From: Nymphalis io | Taxonomy: Eukaryota; Arthropoda; Insecta; Lepidoptera; Nymphalidae | Direction of reading: 5' to 3' | NCBI RefSeq assembly: GCF_905147045.1 | Contig: NC_065894.1 | Coordinates: 1,773,501 to 1,837,500 of the forward strand | DNA: 64,000 nt | Shown: positions 1 to 10,799 of the stretch, one piece after another | How positions within the stretch are numbered: the stretch's first letter is position 1 | Layout: each line of letters opens with the position of its first letter | Notes under the pieces: generated by a model | Databases searched by the model: none | What the model was told of the DNA's origin: nothing | What the model saw: only the letters and a program-made list of their open reading frames with translations | Position numbers and translations under genes: made by a program

Positions 1-2057
1 TATAATTGAACAAAATATTAAGAGTCAATTTTAACACGTTCATATTACAAAGTTATAAGTTAATCCATCCAAACTTTGTAGTTTTGTATGTATAATAATA
101 TTTCAACTACATTTTCTACTTGAAGCTCTTACTTAACGACAAAACAATAATAATGTTTTAATCTCTTAGAATACTTTGTTAGTTCTTTACCTTATATATA
201 TATATATTTAGAAGACATTTCTACGTCTTATACCTTGAGTTCTACATTGTTTGTTCTTAGTATTCATTCGTTCGTATTTGCCTCTGTGTTGTATATTTTA
301 GAATAGAATTAAATTTCTTTAATCATATATTATTATGACGGAAGTAAGTCATTAGGATTTCTATGAAATGATCCATCTTCTTAGGGAAATTAGATTGCCG
401 TAATAAAACACGGCTTAGTTATGGTTGTATAATTACAATTTTACTAAATACATTTAAGAAATTTGAATCGGCTGACGATATGGAATAGCAATCTGTTCGA
501 CCATTTAGTCTGTTCTGGCCCCCAATTCCTATATTAAATCACTATCAAACCGTTTATAAATCCCCCTCTCAACAATTCCACCAATTAAAGTTTTTATACT
601 GCGTAGGTCAATTGTTTACGTACCCTCTGCTTATTTCATCTGTGTTAAGGAGTAACTAAATAAAAAACCACTGTAATGACGATGAATAAAATAGATATAC
701 AAATCCCTATATCCCTATATGTTGGACTACTTCAGTTCAGAATTGAGTAATTTTTCCAAATACTTTCCTTAGTACCCACTCATCAGTTTTTCTAAACTCT
801 AACAGCTATCGTATAAACGATGACTGTTAAAGTATAGACTTTGAATTGATTTATTTCAATGTCAAAGATGATTGAGACGGTGATTAAGATACAATTTGAT
901 GGTGGCACTTTAATAAGGCATAAGGGATGGTTTATAGTCCATAAACTGTCCACTTCTTACATAGTATCATCAAATGATATATTGCCCGTTTTTCTTTCTA
1001 ATGTGAAATTCAAATCTACACACTCGCACGGTCTTCCCTACGTGATAATACGCAGTGTTATAATTGAATGTCAAATAAAAATCTCCAACGTTCATATCTT
1101 AAATTTAATAAATATGAGATTCACGTGACTCGAGTTACGAGAAAAACCTATAAATAAATGAATATGAAGTTGAGACGGTGATTTAAATATTTCAATAATG
1201 CAATGCCGGTTCAAATTTTAATAATAAGACAGGTGTTTGAAAGATTAAGAAATGTCTTTAACAGGATTATTATATGATTTATATTCTGACGTCATTGAGT
1301 TTTAGTGATGCCACTTAGTAAGCATTATTTGTCCAATTGTAAAAGAAAGATCGAAGGCTTATCAAAAAATCGTATCTTGTGAAGTACATTTCGTCTAGAT
1401 AAAATTGTAAGCATTTTAATCGATAATTTTTTCAAATGAGTTTTACAAAAATGAATATTTGGAAACCATATTTTATTTATTTATTGGAAAGTAATGAACA
1501 TTTTCGTCAACCAACATTTTCGTTAATCAACAATCATAAATATATATAAAATAAGGCCAGTGAGATAACAAAATATATTAACATATGTGTGTGTACTTAG
1601 GTGTATGTGTTTGTGTGGGTGTGTGTGTTATTATGGTATGTGTAGAGTGTAAGTATGGTTTCGCTACCTACTCTTCAAGTCCATTTCGGTTGATGCAATT
1701 TTATTATCTTCTATTTTAGTTGTATTTTGAGTAAATAAAGTCTAAATTGTGATGAACTTTATTGTAAGTTCAAGCTTAGCTTAAAGAACAGAGTTTTGTT
1801 GATAGAATATAACCAAATGGAACGTGTGTTGAGGTTTAAAAGATAAAGAACGATCGTCGTACATTAATCAAAATTACAATTCACTACAGACATTACAAGA
1901 TCACAATTAATTCCATGTTCGATTTTCGGTTGTGAAAAAGTAGCTTTTGCTTTCCTCCTTAAGGTTTTACTTTTATACATCTTAGTGTGTATGTATAAGT
2001 TTCTTTATATTTTTTAACTACATGATATAAGTAGAAAAATTAAAATTAAAATTTCTA
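1..2057. other. AT-rich non-coding stretch
   Basis: No gene was recognised. A TG-rich microsatellite (imperfect TGTGTG) lies at about 1584-1630 and a short AT run at about 196-210. An 89-codon open frame at 859-1128 has no recognisable motif and AT-driven codon use, so it is not called. The 14-mer TTGAGACGGTGATT occurs at 872-885 and again at 1170-1183, suggesting a small old duplication. Confidence 0.6.
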
Positions 2058-2327
2058 TTAAGCCCCGACACAAAAAACCCATTAAAAAATGAAATGCCTT
2101 GTAATATTGTAATAAATGCGTCGTCGCGTGGGTGCACCGCACTTTCAAATCAATGCAATCGGACTTGAAAGAAGTTGGTAAAAAACTAATCATTATTAAT
2201 AGTTAAGAACGATTTCGATCGCATCAGGTTTTAAACAGCAAAAACCGCATCAAAATCGGTCCATTCGTTAAACAGACAGATATACACGTCAAACCTATAA
2301 GACCCATCTTTTTACGTCGGGGCTTAA
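2058..2327. mobile_element. MITE-like element with 12-base inverted ends and TTAA flanks
   Basis: The two ends are perfect inverted repeats: TTAAGCCCCGAC at 2058-2069 and GTCGGGGCTTAA at 2316-2327. The outermost four bases on each side are TTAA, the target site that piggyBac-type transposases duplicate. The interior has no open frame of note, so this would be a non-autonomous element of about 262 bases between the TTAA copies. Inside the right end is the stretch reading ACGTCAAACCTATAAGACCC. On the opposite strand this matches a repeat I know from nymphalid genomes (AGCCCCGACG...AAAGA...TATAAGTTTGACGTGT). Assignment to piggyBac rests only on TTAA; the TTAA could instead be part of the inverted repeat. 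Confidence 0.6.
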
Positions 2328-4380
2328 AAATAATAAAAGAATCTTGACAACATCATAGTCGATTCGTTATAATCACATTCAAAGCAATATATTAAAAAAA
2401 AACACATGAAAACAAAATCATTTTATACCTCGCATATTCACTCAAACCGAACGCCGTCACAATCCAGTTTCAGCACACGCTTTATAAATACTTCAAAGTC
2501 ATGAACGCAAATTATCTAAAACGTTTCGTGAATAATTTACATAAAACAAATTTACCAACCTACATCATCTTACACTTACGTCCTTTATCGAAACCAAGAC
2601 AGCCTTTTGAAAATACCCTCTATATGGTAATAAAATTCATCCATCGTAATAAATTTGATTGGTAAACATTTATCAAGAATGTCAATGAATAAGCAATTAC
2701 TATCTTTCGCTGTATTTGGAATATATTTACCGTTTTTATAACGTGTATTGAATATGGTTTACGCGAAACTAATTACATATTATATATTTTCCCTTAAAAT
2801 ATATGAATATCTGCAATATTTTTTCAAAGAACAGCTTTAGTAGTAAATTTAGGTTATACTAAAACTATGCTTACAATTTATCTATAGGATTATTGATTTT
2901 AGCTACTAGGTGTGTTATTTGTTGTTTATTGTCTTAATAACAACATATATAAAATAGAAGTACAATTCATGGTTGCTCTTAAACTTTGTTCAGGTTAAAG
3001 GACTTATTCGAACAAACGAATTGTTTTGGTCAAAGAAGCACTCGTAATCAAGGACACTGTAAAACCCTTGGTTCCAGAAAGGGATTCCTTTTAATGACAG
3101 ATAAGAACACTTTTTCGCATTTTTCTTAGATATACTTTTATCGTTCCTCTTTAACAAATCGTTTGTATTTTTGGGCCTTAGGTTCTTTGTATAAACGCTG
3201 TTATAAAAATATATTTTAGATTTATTCGATTTAAAAAAAATATTACTAATAAAACCAGTCTCATATATTCATGGAGCTCAAGAATTCGAACATCCGTTCG
3301 AAGTCAACAAAAAAAGAAACAATTTGTCTTGAACAAAGTACTACTTACATTCGTTACAGTTGTAACAATAATTTTGACTCCCTCATGTACATGAACTCAA
3401 ATTTTACAAGCAAAATCAGAACACTGACGTGTGAAACGAAAGCTAAGTAATATTACTAAACCAAATAACACATTAAGTTTTAGCGTATAGCCTTATTTTC
3501 ACCCTAATAGATTTTCTGGTCAATAAAAATGACATAATGATTTGTTTTAAATAAAAAACCATAGGAAAAATCTCGAATTTCAACTCACAGATTCTACATT
3601 TAATATAAAATAATTTCTAGTAATAGCACACTGGATTATTGCATGGGGGCGTCGTTATGTAATAATGTAAATAAACTTTAACAATCTAAATATGAGAATA
3701 TTAATTTTGGTGCTCGAGACTCGCTTAGAGATATTTTAACTAAGTAGGAGTATTTATAGCTCAGTTAAAATAAATTTCAACGATAATAAATATGTATTAA
3801 CAGAAAATTTTAATAAATTATGCTCACTGTAGCATAATTGTATAAACACGAGATGAGACCAAGTTTCCGACTCCGCAATGTCAATATGTTTCCCATAGCC
3901 TATTTCAACCACAGGAGGAGTAAAGACAAATAACTTGGATATTTAATTGACGCAATATCCTCTTGAATAATATTCAATGTTGATACGCGAAAAAATGGCG
4001 TTTAAATTGTCAACGAAGTTATCGTGTTATGTAGTTTAGTGGAAAACTGTTGTATTATAAATAAAGATAATATATTATTAAAAAACTGTTTGTAGTGTAC
4101 AAAATAGTAAAGTTAAAATAAATATATATAATAAAATAAAATAAAGATAAAAAAAAATCATTTGCAATATGTAAATCGGAGATTTGTTTACATCCTATTA
4201 TACTCCTCCTTCGATTGGAATAGGCTATAGGGCAATATATTTATTTTTTAAATAAAATTTCACGCATATTTTTACCTTGCCAAAAACGTTATAAAATATG
4301 AACAGGTAATGTTACTATTTAAAAAAATAATATTAATTAATTAAAATATTTTATATTATATATCATAACTTTATAATTAA
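2328..4380. other. AT-rich non-coding stretch
   Basis: I see no gene, RNA gene or clear repeat copy here. It is AT-rich sequence with frequent stops in all frames and short A and T runs. Confidence 0.5.
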
Positions 4381-4403
4381 ATTGGTGGTAGTATCTACTA
4401 AGT

Positions 4404-4572
4404 ATCTTGCTGGTTTTCTGTAGAACCGACATTCTGAATATTAGTTATAAGTCTTATTATACTGTACATGCTTGAATAAATGGTAAAGGAGCTTCAATCT
4501 ATATTTTCTGATTGATGAAAAAGAGTTTCTTATCGGCAGAATCTACATTCCGAATTGGTTGTAGCCTTACAT
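4404..4572 (+). repeat. Family D repeat, two diverged partial copies
   Basis: Two neighbouring blocks share the core of a common lepidopteran repeat: a CTTGCTGG / TTCTTATCGG lead, then TAGAACCGACATTC (about 4420) or CAGAATCTACATTCCGAA (about 4538). The first copy continues to a GTACATGCTTGAATAAA end near 4465-4480, like other copies of this family whose 3' ends read CTACTTGAATAAAG. Probably 3' ends of a non-LTR element; the class is not certain. Confidence 0.5.
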
Positions 4573-4580
4573 ACAGATTA

Positions 4581-4777
4581 CTGGTGGTAGAGCTTTGTGC
4601 AAGCTCGTCTGGGTAGGTACCACCCACTCATCAGATATTCTACCGAAAAACAGCAGTACTTGGTATTGTTATGTTTTAACTTTTCTTACAATGCCAATGT
4701 ATATGGGCGTTTGTGGCCACTTACCATCAGGTGGCCCATATGCTCTTCCGCCGTCCTATTCTAAAAAAAAAAAAAAA
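4581..4777 (+). repeat. Family B repeat, A-tailed, with internal deletion
   Basis: It reads from TGGTGGTAGAGCTTTGTGC through CACCCACTCATCAGATATTCTACCG to the 3' hairpin CCACTTACCATCAGGTGG and ends CCTATTCTA plus a 15-base A run (4763-4777). The middle of the family (the part reading CTTGGGAACTAAGATGTTATGTCCC on the other strand) is missing. The terminal A tail fixes the orientation of the whole family and shows it was copied from RNA. The frames across it are not genes. Confidence 0.75.
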
Positions 4778-5497
4778 CTAAAATTCCGATTCGAAAGTGC
4801 TTGTAAAACAATCTCATTTAATAAAAACGCTTTTGTCAATAAGCGTTTCTTCAATTTTTTTATTAGCTTCATTTATTCGAAAACTAAGACGTTTAGAAGT
4901 TAAGCCGTTGTGGATCCATACACACGAGATTCTAAAACGCGAAAAGAAACCAGAACCTTATCATTTTGGTGGAAGTATGGTATTTTGAAAAAATTTCAAG
5001 TCACTCGCCTACTTCGTTAGTCTCATAAGCCTTTAATTTGGTTTCCAAACACTAACCAATATTGCGAGTTAGAGTGGGCTTGGTCGTGATTAAAAAAGTA
5101 CTGAATTCGGGAACAGCAATTGGATCGCTGAGGATCTCTTAAAGAAAGTTTCAAGTTCGGAAACCGTTAATAATACGAAAACACTGTTTGAATAGTTTAA
5201 ATGAAAATATATATTGATTTTCGAATTCCTTTTTTAATTATAATATGCAATTGCTTGCTTGCAATTTTTTTATTACGTTATATTTATTATAATTGGTTCT
5301 ATTTTCCGGATTCCGACTTAGAAAAGTAATCCGTATTGAATTTGTTACATTAATTGTTTATTCAAATTAAAATAACTATGTGAGAGTTTATTCATTTGTT
5401 TGAGATTTGGAGACACATTATTTTTTTTTTGTATTAGCTGTTTATGAACCTACTATTTTTATTGAGAAAATATTTATCATAATTAATTTTTAATATA

Positions 5498-5720
5498 AGT
5501 GGACTGGAAAATGGGCCATCTGATAGTATTATCATCACTTTGTATTAATCATATTTTACATCGCCTATACGCCACTGACTTTGACAACAAAGATTAGTCT
5601 TATGTTTGAAGTTATATTGGCTAGCTCATCCTTTAAACCGGAACACAACAATATTGGGTAGTTCTTGGTGATAAAAATATAATGGACAACAAACGGGCTT
5701 CCAGAAAGCTCTACTAAGTC
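5498..5720 (-). repeat. Family B repeat, diverged
   Basis: A degraded copy: GGGCCATCTGATAG, TTACATCGCCTATACGCC, then TTTAAACCGGAACACAAC and a final AAAGCTCTACTAAG can be aligned to the family B order on the minus strand. Confidence 0.5.
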
Positions 5721-6471
5721 CAAAGTCCTACCATCAAGTGCAAAACCCTGGGTTCATGACCAACTGGGTCTAATTTTAGATAGTCGACTAACCTCCATGT
5801 CTTAAAAATAAGCCTTTTTAATAAAATTTGTATAAAATTAATATTTTTTTTAAAACGATACAAGGAACGTACAAAACGGGTAGGAAGCATTTCAGCGCAT
5901 GCGCTCTGTACCTAACTTTTTAAATATTTCTATATCATTTCTTTACAGGTAAAATTATTTGACATACCTAAAATTCAGTGTTAGAATAAAATACTAACAT
6001 TGATAGTGACATCGTCAAAGCAAATTCAATTAATGAATTAAGATCAGCGGTGAAAGGTATTCCAAAATAATTGGATCTAACGATTTCTACTTAGGCCTTA
6101 ATCATTTAGAATTACACGCATTACGGTATGTCGTAGGTACACAAAGGAATTTGTCTGTTTTGTCTTGTATTTTATTGAATACCTTTTAAATGAGTGATAC
6201 GTGAAAATCATACGCTTATACGTATATTACAGGCGATTTAAGTAGCAATAACGTAAAGAAAAAATGTTGCCATATATGACGCCGAAATTGGTTGTCATTG
6301 AATGAATTTATTATTAAAAATTAAATTAATAAAATAAATATATAATTGCTTCGAATGCATCTATAATATCACTAATATAATAATTATGGGCAATAAAGTA
6401 ATTTAAGAAGCTACAAAGTCCAATACGAGACAGTTATATACAATCAAATACTCTACATATTACATATAAAC

Positions 6472-6708
6472 ACCATCATCGCCCATAGACATTGGCATTG
6501 TAAGAAATATTAAGCATCCCTTACATCGCCAATGCGCCAACCTTAGAAATTAAGATGTTATATGTCCCTTGTGTCTTTAATTACAATGGTTAGCTCAAAC
6601 TTCAAATTGGAACACAACAATAAACTAAGTACTGCTGTTTTGCGGTAAAATATCTGATGAGTGGTTAGTACATACCCGGACGAGCTTGTACAAAGCCTTA
6701 CCAAGTTA
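6472..6708 (-). repeat. Family B repeat, near full
   Basis: It contains the ordered family B blocks CGCCCATAGACATTGGC, CTTACATCGCCAATGCGCC, AAGATGTTATATGTCCC, GGAACACAACAATA, GCGGTAAAATATCTGATGAG and GAGCTTGTACAAAGCC. The 3' hairpin end is mostly lost. Confidence 0.7.
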
Positions 6709-7142
6709 AATTTAATTTCCAATCTCAGTTTCCTTTTTTATTACGTCAAACATACTGTAACCCTTTACTTATAACCCTGGCCTTCGGGAAACGACATTTT
6801 CCTCTCCAAAGGCCTGTAATTATGAATTAAGGCTTCACTTATTCAATCATACCTTTAATCTGTTGATTAATTCATTATAAAAATTCTGTTGACTAATAAG
6901 AAATAATACTCATCTAACCCTCAATTACAAAATCTGTATATAAGATTTTATTTATTTCTTTACTTTGATTTCAGGTAAAAACCATCGAACTGTTAAGAAC
7001 AACGAGATGGCAAATAGACGGTAATATATTATATAGTATTTTTTTTCTCAAATATGTAAAACTTTTCAACGATATAAAATATACACTAACTTATGTTAAT
7101 ATCAATAATTCAGATATTATAAAAATATGTATTTTTTATCGA

Positions 7143-7255
7143 GAGCCGAGATGTCCAATGTCTAGAACGCAAAAATCTTAACCGATGGTCGCGAGTTCTA
7201 ACCCTGGCATCCACCGAATTTCATGTGCTTAATTTGTATTTATAATTTAACGTAT
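7143..7255 (+). repeat. Family A SINE, 5' part, diverged
   Basis: It begins with a degraded tRNA-like head (AGCCGAGATG...AGAACGC...ATCTTAACCGATGGTCGC), followed by TTTCATGTGCTTAATTTGT. This is the 5' half of a family A SINE and is not a functional tRNA gene. Confidence 0.6.
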
Positions 7256-7288
7256 TTATAATATTAGGGTAACACGTTCTTCAGAGAC

Positions 7289-7492
7289 GGTTCAGTGGTT
7301 AGAACGCGTGATTCTTAACCGAGGAGCGTAGTTTCAAACTCGGGTAACTGAATTTTCATGTGAAAGCATCGTTAGGAAACCTGCATCTCTAATGTTCCTG
7401 AAATTCTATCACATGTGTATCCACCAATCCGTGTTGGAGTAACGCAGTGGAATAAACTCCATGCCTTCTTCTCAATGTGCAAGGAGTTATTT
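7289..7492 (+). repeat. Family A SINE, diverged
   Basis: A second copy follows directly: a tRNA-like head (CAGTGGTTAGAACGCGTGATT), then GAAAGCATCGTTAGGAAACC, CACATGTGTATCCACCAAT and GGAATAAACTCCATGCCTTC. The tail is lost into a T run. With the preceding piece it forms a head-to-tail pair of old copies. Confidence 0.6.
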
Positions 7493-7499
7493 TTTTTTT

Positions 7500-9425
7500 A
7501 AATTTAATCTCCATATATTAAACTTCCGTGATTATCGTTAAGCAATTGATAGATCTTTGTAAAAAGTTATGTTCTTACTTATAAATGCTTATAAGAACAT
7601 ATTTTTGGTTCGTCTTCTATATTTGAATTCTTTGGCTTCTTATCGTTATGTATTAATATCGTTCCGAATGCGTTGAGGAGATTCACTGTTCAATACCCCA
7701 TTCCATCTCTAGCAAACGCTTCTATCACTGCTAAATAGATGATAATATCACATGAGAAAAAAATATCCGAGGCAAGCGGTATGATGACATTTAGTAAGAA
7801 CGAAGAGATCGTATCTCACGATACTGATTGTATTATGATACTGGCGTATATCTAAAAAAACTATAGAGGGATAAAACCTTCGTGCTCATGTGTAGCCGAG
7901 ATTTGTTTTTAGACTAAATAGTCACGCGTTATAACAATAACATAACTGATACTTATTATATATATAGTTAAGTAGTCCAAGCGATAAAATTGACGGATCG
8001 TGCGCTCTGGAAAAACAAACAATTATTATACATATATTAAAACTATACAAGAATTTGGTTCAATTATATAAATACTATCCGTAATTATAATCCCATAGCC
8101 TTCCTTAATAAACGGATTTTGAAATTGTAAGTGAAATGCTGATAGCGTGGTACGTTCTGAGTGGATTTGAGTCAGACAAGTCTGTTAAAATAGTATTAAT
8201 AGACAAATAACTTAAATGAGAACAAAATATCTCGTTACGATCTATCTACTTAATAACTTTTTAAAATAATTGACTGTTATAAAACACACAACAAACGCGG
8301 ACGCTCTAGCAGGATGAAATTTTGAAGATGAGTACATATATAATTTTTTTAAAGTTTGACCCTTAAAAAGGTTAAATAGGTAATGAGAGTTTGTATATAG
8401 GTTTATAATTTTTTAAGTAAGAAATGTAGAAAGCGATGATTAGAATCCTGTTTTATACAGAAGTTACGTCTAAGATTGATAATATTAAATAGGATATGAA
8501 ACCATGTGACAGTTTTTTTATAATAGATAATAATAATAGACAACTTTAAATTCAATTAGTAACATTATATTATGTGTGAATTCTAAAATAATACGTATAA
8601 AAAATGGCGTGTGTATTAATAATGACAACAAGTTCTAAAGACATTAGTTAAACCCTTGTCACGAGCACTGCCAACTACATAGGTAAAACATGAGTAACAT
8701 TACATACATACATATAATTTCATAAGACGGTCAAATATATTATTGTACTTGTCGTATTTACTTCGTGTTAGAGTATTGTGCACGCCAGTCTGGTAAAATA
8801 TCATATAATATTCTACCACCAACACCAAAAATCTATGAGTCACAGGCACAGGTACTAGAGACTTAACATCTTACTTCCCTTACTTGGTTGGTGGTTTTTT
8901 TGCAGGCAAAAAATTTATATTCTTTCAACACTGCTCCATCAAGTTTAAACTAATTATTGAAAAACATTAAAAATATTTATGCCTATTTATTATTATTTCA
9001 GAAACGATTCTTATTGCTTATCGATGTTAATGTGTACGGGTGTTATTCACACCATTGCCTAGCCAGAAGCCAGAAGGCTAGCTGTAGGTCTGAAGCTGTA
9101 CATCCCGAAGTCATAAGTTTAACTTTAAGGTCGTGCCAATGAATGATTATTGGGTTCTAAGCAGAAATCATCATTATCAGCTCCAATTTTAAAATTTTGC
9201 AAATCTTAGACTCTTGTTTCTCTTTTGACTCTTTCGATCATGTCGGAATTGCCAATCCATCCGATTATGATGTATAAAGTAATTATTATGATCTATGTCC
9301 ATGGAACAAGTATTATAGCTTAATATTCCAAAAGAAACTGTAAATTTGCCCTTGTTATAACATTAATCGAAAATTCATTAATATTTTAAATATTGTTACC
9401 GTATAAACTATGAATTTATCAATAA
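7500..9425. other. AT-rich non-coding stretch
   Basis: No gene was recognised. A weak possible family B relic lies near 8760-8830 (CACGCCAGTCTGGTAAAAT, TTCTACCACCAACACC), too degraded to call separately. Confidence 0.45.
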
Positions 9426-9435
9426 TAAAAATTTG

Positions 9436-9474
9436 TCCAGCAGTGGGACATTCACAGGCTGTTACATTACATTA
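9436..9474 (+). repeat. Family A SINE, 3' end only
   Basis: Only the last bases are present: CCAGCAGTGGGACATTCACA, then GGCTGTTACATTACATTAC. The tail is a short repeat of TTACA, a variant of the family's simple-repeat tail. Confidence 0.6.
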
Positions 9475-9571
9475 CAATTTTTATTAATAACCTACTACAT
9501 TTGTGTTGCATGAGAAAAAAAAAGAAAAAAGCAAGTTAACCCATGTTCACTTTTTCATTTATATATGTGTC

Positions 9572-9775
9572 CAACAGTTAACAGCTATAAGGACAGCAGT
9601 CACTGCTGTGCAAAGGCCCCATATTTTCTCACTACGCTGCCTCATACATACATTTGCATACAAACATGACAGATTTTCAACCGACACATGCAGGCTTGGT
9701 TACGGTATTTCTTTTACCTCCAAGCACAAGAATAACTACAAACACGAATTAAGCACATGAAAATTCAATGAAAAC
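9572..9775 (-). repeat. Family A SINE, diverged
   Basis: Minus-strand relic. Recognisable blocks are CACATGCAGG, TTTACCTCCAAGCACAAG and GAATTAAGCACATGAAAATT, in the order expected for a reversed family A copy. The 3' part is strongly mutated. Confidence 0.5.
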
Positions 9776-10040
9776 CAAAACCGCGTCAAATTATCACATT
9801 AAGGAATAATTCAAGCAAAATGTTACAATTATACTTCTAATTTTATAATTCGCGTCTTCCTTCAATTGCTTACGCAAAGCTTATTACTGCGATACGACAT
9901 ATGTAGAAAATTATACCTGGAATTTAATAATGCGTTCAACGATCGCTTAATTATCATATTAAGACTTAGTATATCTTCCAATATTCGTCATAATATCTAT
10001 AACAACGTAGGGTCCTAACAACAAGACAATCATGGCAGAG

Positions 10041-10092
10041 GGATGAGATGGCCCAGAGGTTAGAATACGAGAATCTAATCCCGGGCAGCACC
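10041..10092 (+). repeat. Family A SINE head fragment
   Basis: It reads GATGAGATGGCCCAGAGGTT, then TAATCCCGGGCAGCACC. This is the tRNA-derived head of family A with A-box-like TGGCCCAGAGG. The rest of the element is absent. Confidence 0.5.
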
Positions 10093-10154
10093 AATAAAAT
10101 TTTCGGCCATATCCGCCACGTGTGTATTGCTCGGTGGTGAAGAAAAACATGCAG

Positions 10155-10326
10155 TAACAGCCTGTGAATGTCCCACTGCTGAGCTAAGGCCTCCTCTCCC
10201 TTTTGAGGAGATGGTTTGGAGCTTATTCAACCACGCTGCTCCAATGCGGGTTGGTGGAATACACATGTCTAATTTCATTGAAATTATGCCACATTTCAGT
10301 AGTTGACAATTGTGGTAAAGTAACAG
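10155..10326 (-). repeat. Family A SINE, 3' half (left member of a dimer)
   Basis: On the plus strand it reads AGTAACAGCCTGTGAATGTC, then CCACGCTGCTCCAATGCGGG and CACATGTCTAATTTCATTG, i.e. a reversed family A 3' half. About 50 bases of non-family sequence then lead directly into a second, longer reversed copy. Confidence 0.7.
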
Positions 10327-10624
10327 TAACAGCCTGTTAATATCCCACTGCTGGGCTAAGGCCTCCTCTCCCTTTTTGAGGAGAAGGTTTAGAGCTTATA
10401 CCACTACGCTGCTGAAATGCGGGTTGGTAGAATACACATGTGACACAAATTCATTGAAATTAGACACATGAAGGTTTCCTTACGATGTTTTCCTTCACCG
10501 TCAAGCACGAGATGAATTATAATCACAAATTAAGCACATGATAATTCAGTGGTGCTTGCCCGGGTTATGAACCCACGATCGTCGGTTAAGATTCACGCGT
10601 TCTAACCACTAGGCCATCTCGGCT
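10327..10624 (-). repeat. Family A SINE, near full (right member of a dimer)
   Basis: Reversed copy running from the GTAACAGCCTG tail to the tRNA-like head (GTTAAGATTCACGCGTTCTA, ACCACTAGGCCATCTCGGCT). AACATGCAG occurs just left of the preceding copy (10146-10154) and just right of this one (10627-10635), so both may have inserted as one unit. Confidence 0.75.
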
Positions 10625-10628
10625 TGAA

Positions 10629-10668
10629 CATGCAGGTCGGAAGCAAATCATGCAGGTCGGAAGCAAAT
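10629..10668. repeat. 20-base tandem duplication
   Basis: The unit CATGCAGGTCGGAAGCAAAT is repeated perfectly in tandem (10629-10648 and 10649-10668), directly beside the SINE dimer. Confidence 0.85.
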
Positions 10669-10696
10669 CTGATAGATACACATGTGGTGTATCTAT

Positions 10697-10792
10697 AGAT
10701 CCGCATTGCAGCAGCGTGGTGGAATGAGTTCCAAACTCCACTCAGTGGAGGCGGCCGTAGCCCAGCAGTGGGTCATTTACAGGCTTTTAGTG
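10697..10792 (+). repeat. Family A SINE, 3' half
   Basis: It contains CCGCATTGCAGCAGCGTGGT, GGAATGAGTTCCAAACTCC and GCCCAGCAGTGGGTCATTTA, then CAGGC. The head and middle are missing. Confidence 0.65.
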
Positions 10793-10799
10793 AACTTTA

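Noticed and set aside
859..1128. 89-codon open frame
   Set aside because: No domain, no signal peptide and AT-driven codon use. It overlaps a short repeated word and there is no independent support.
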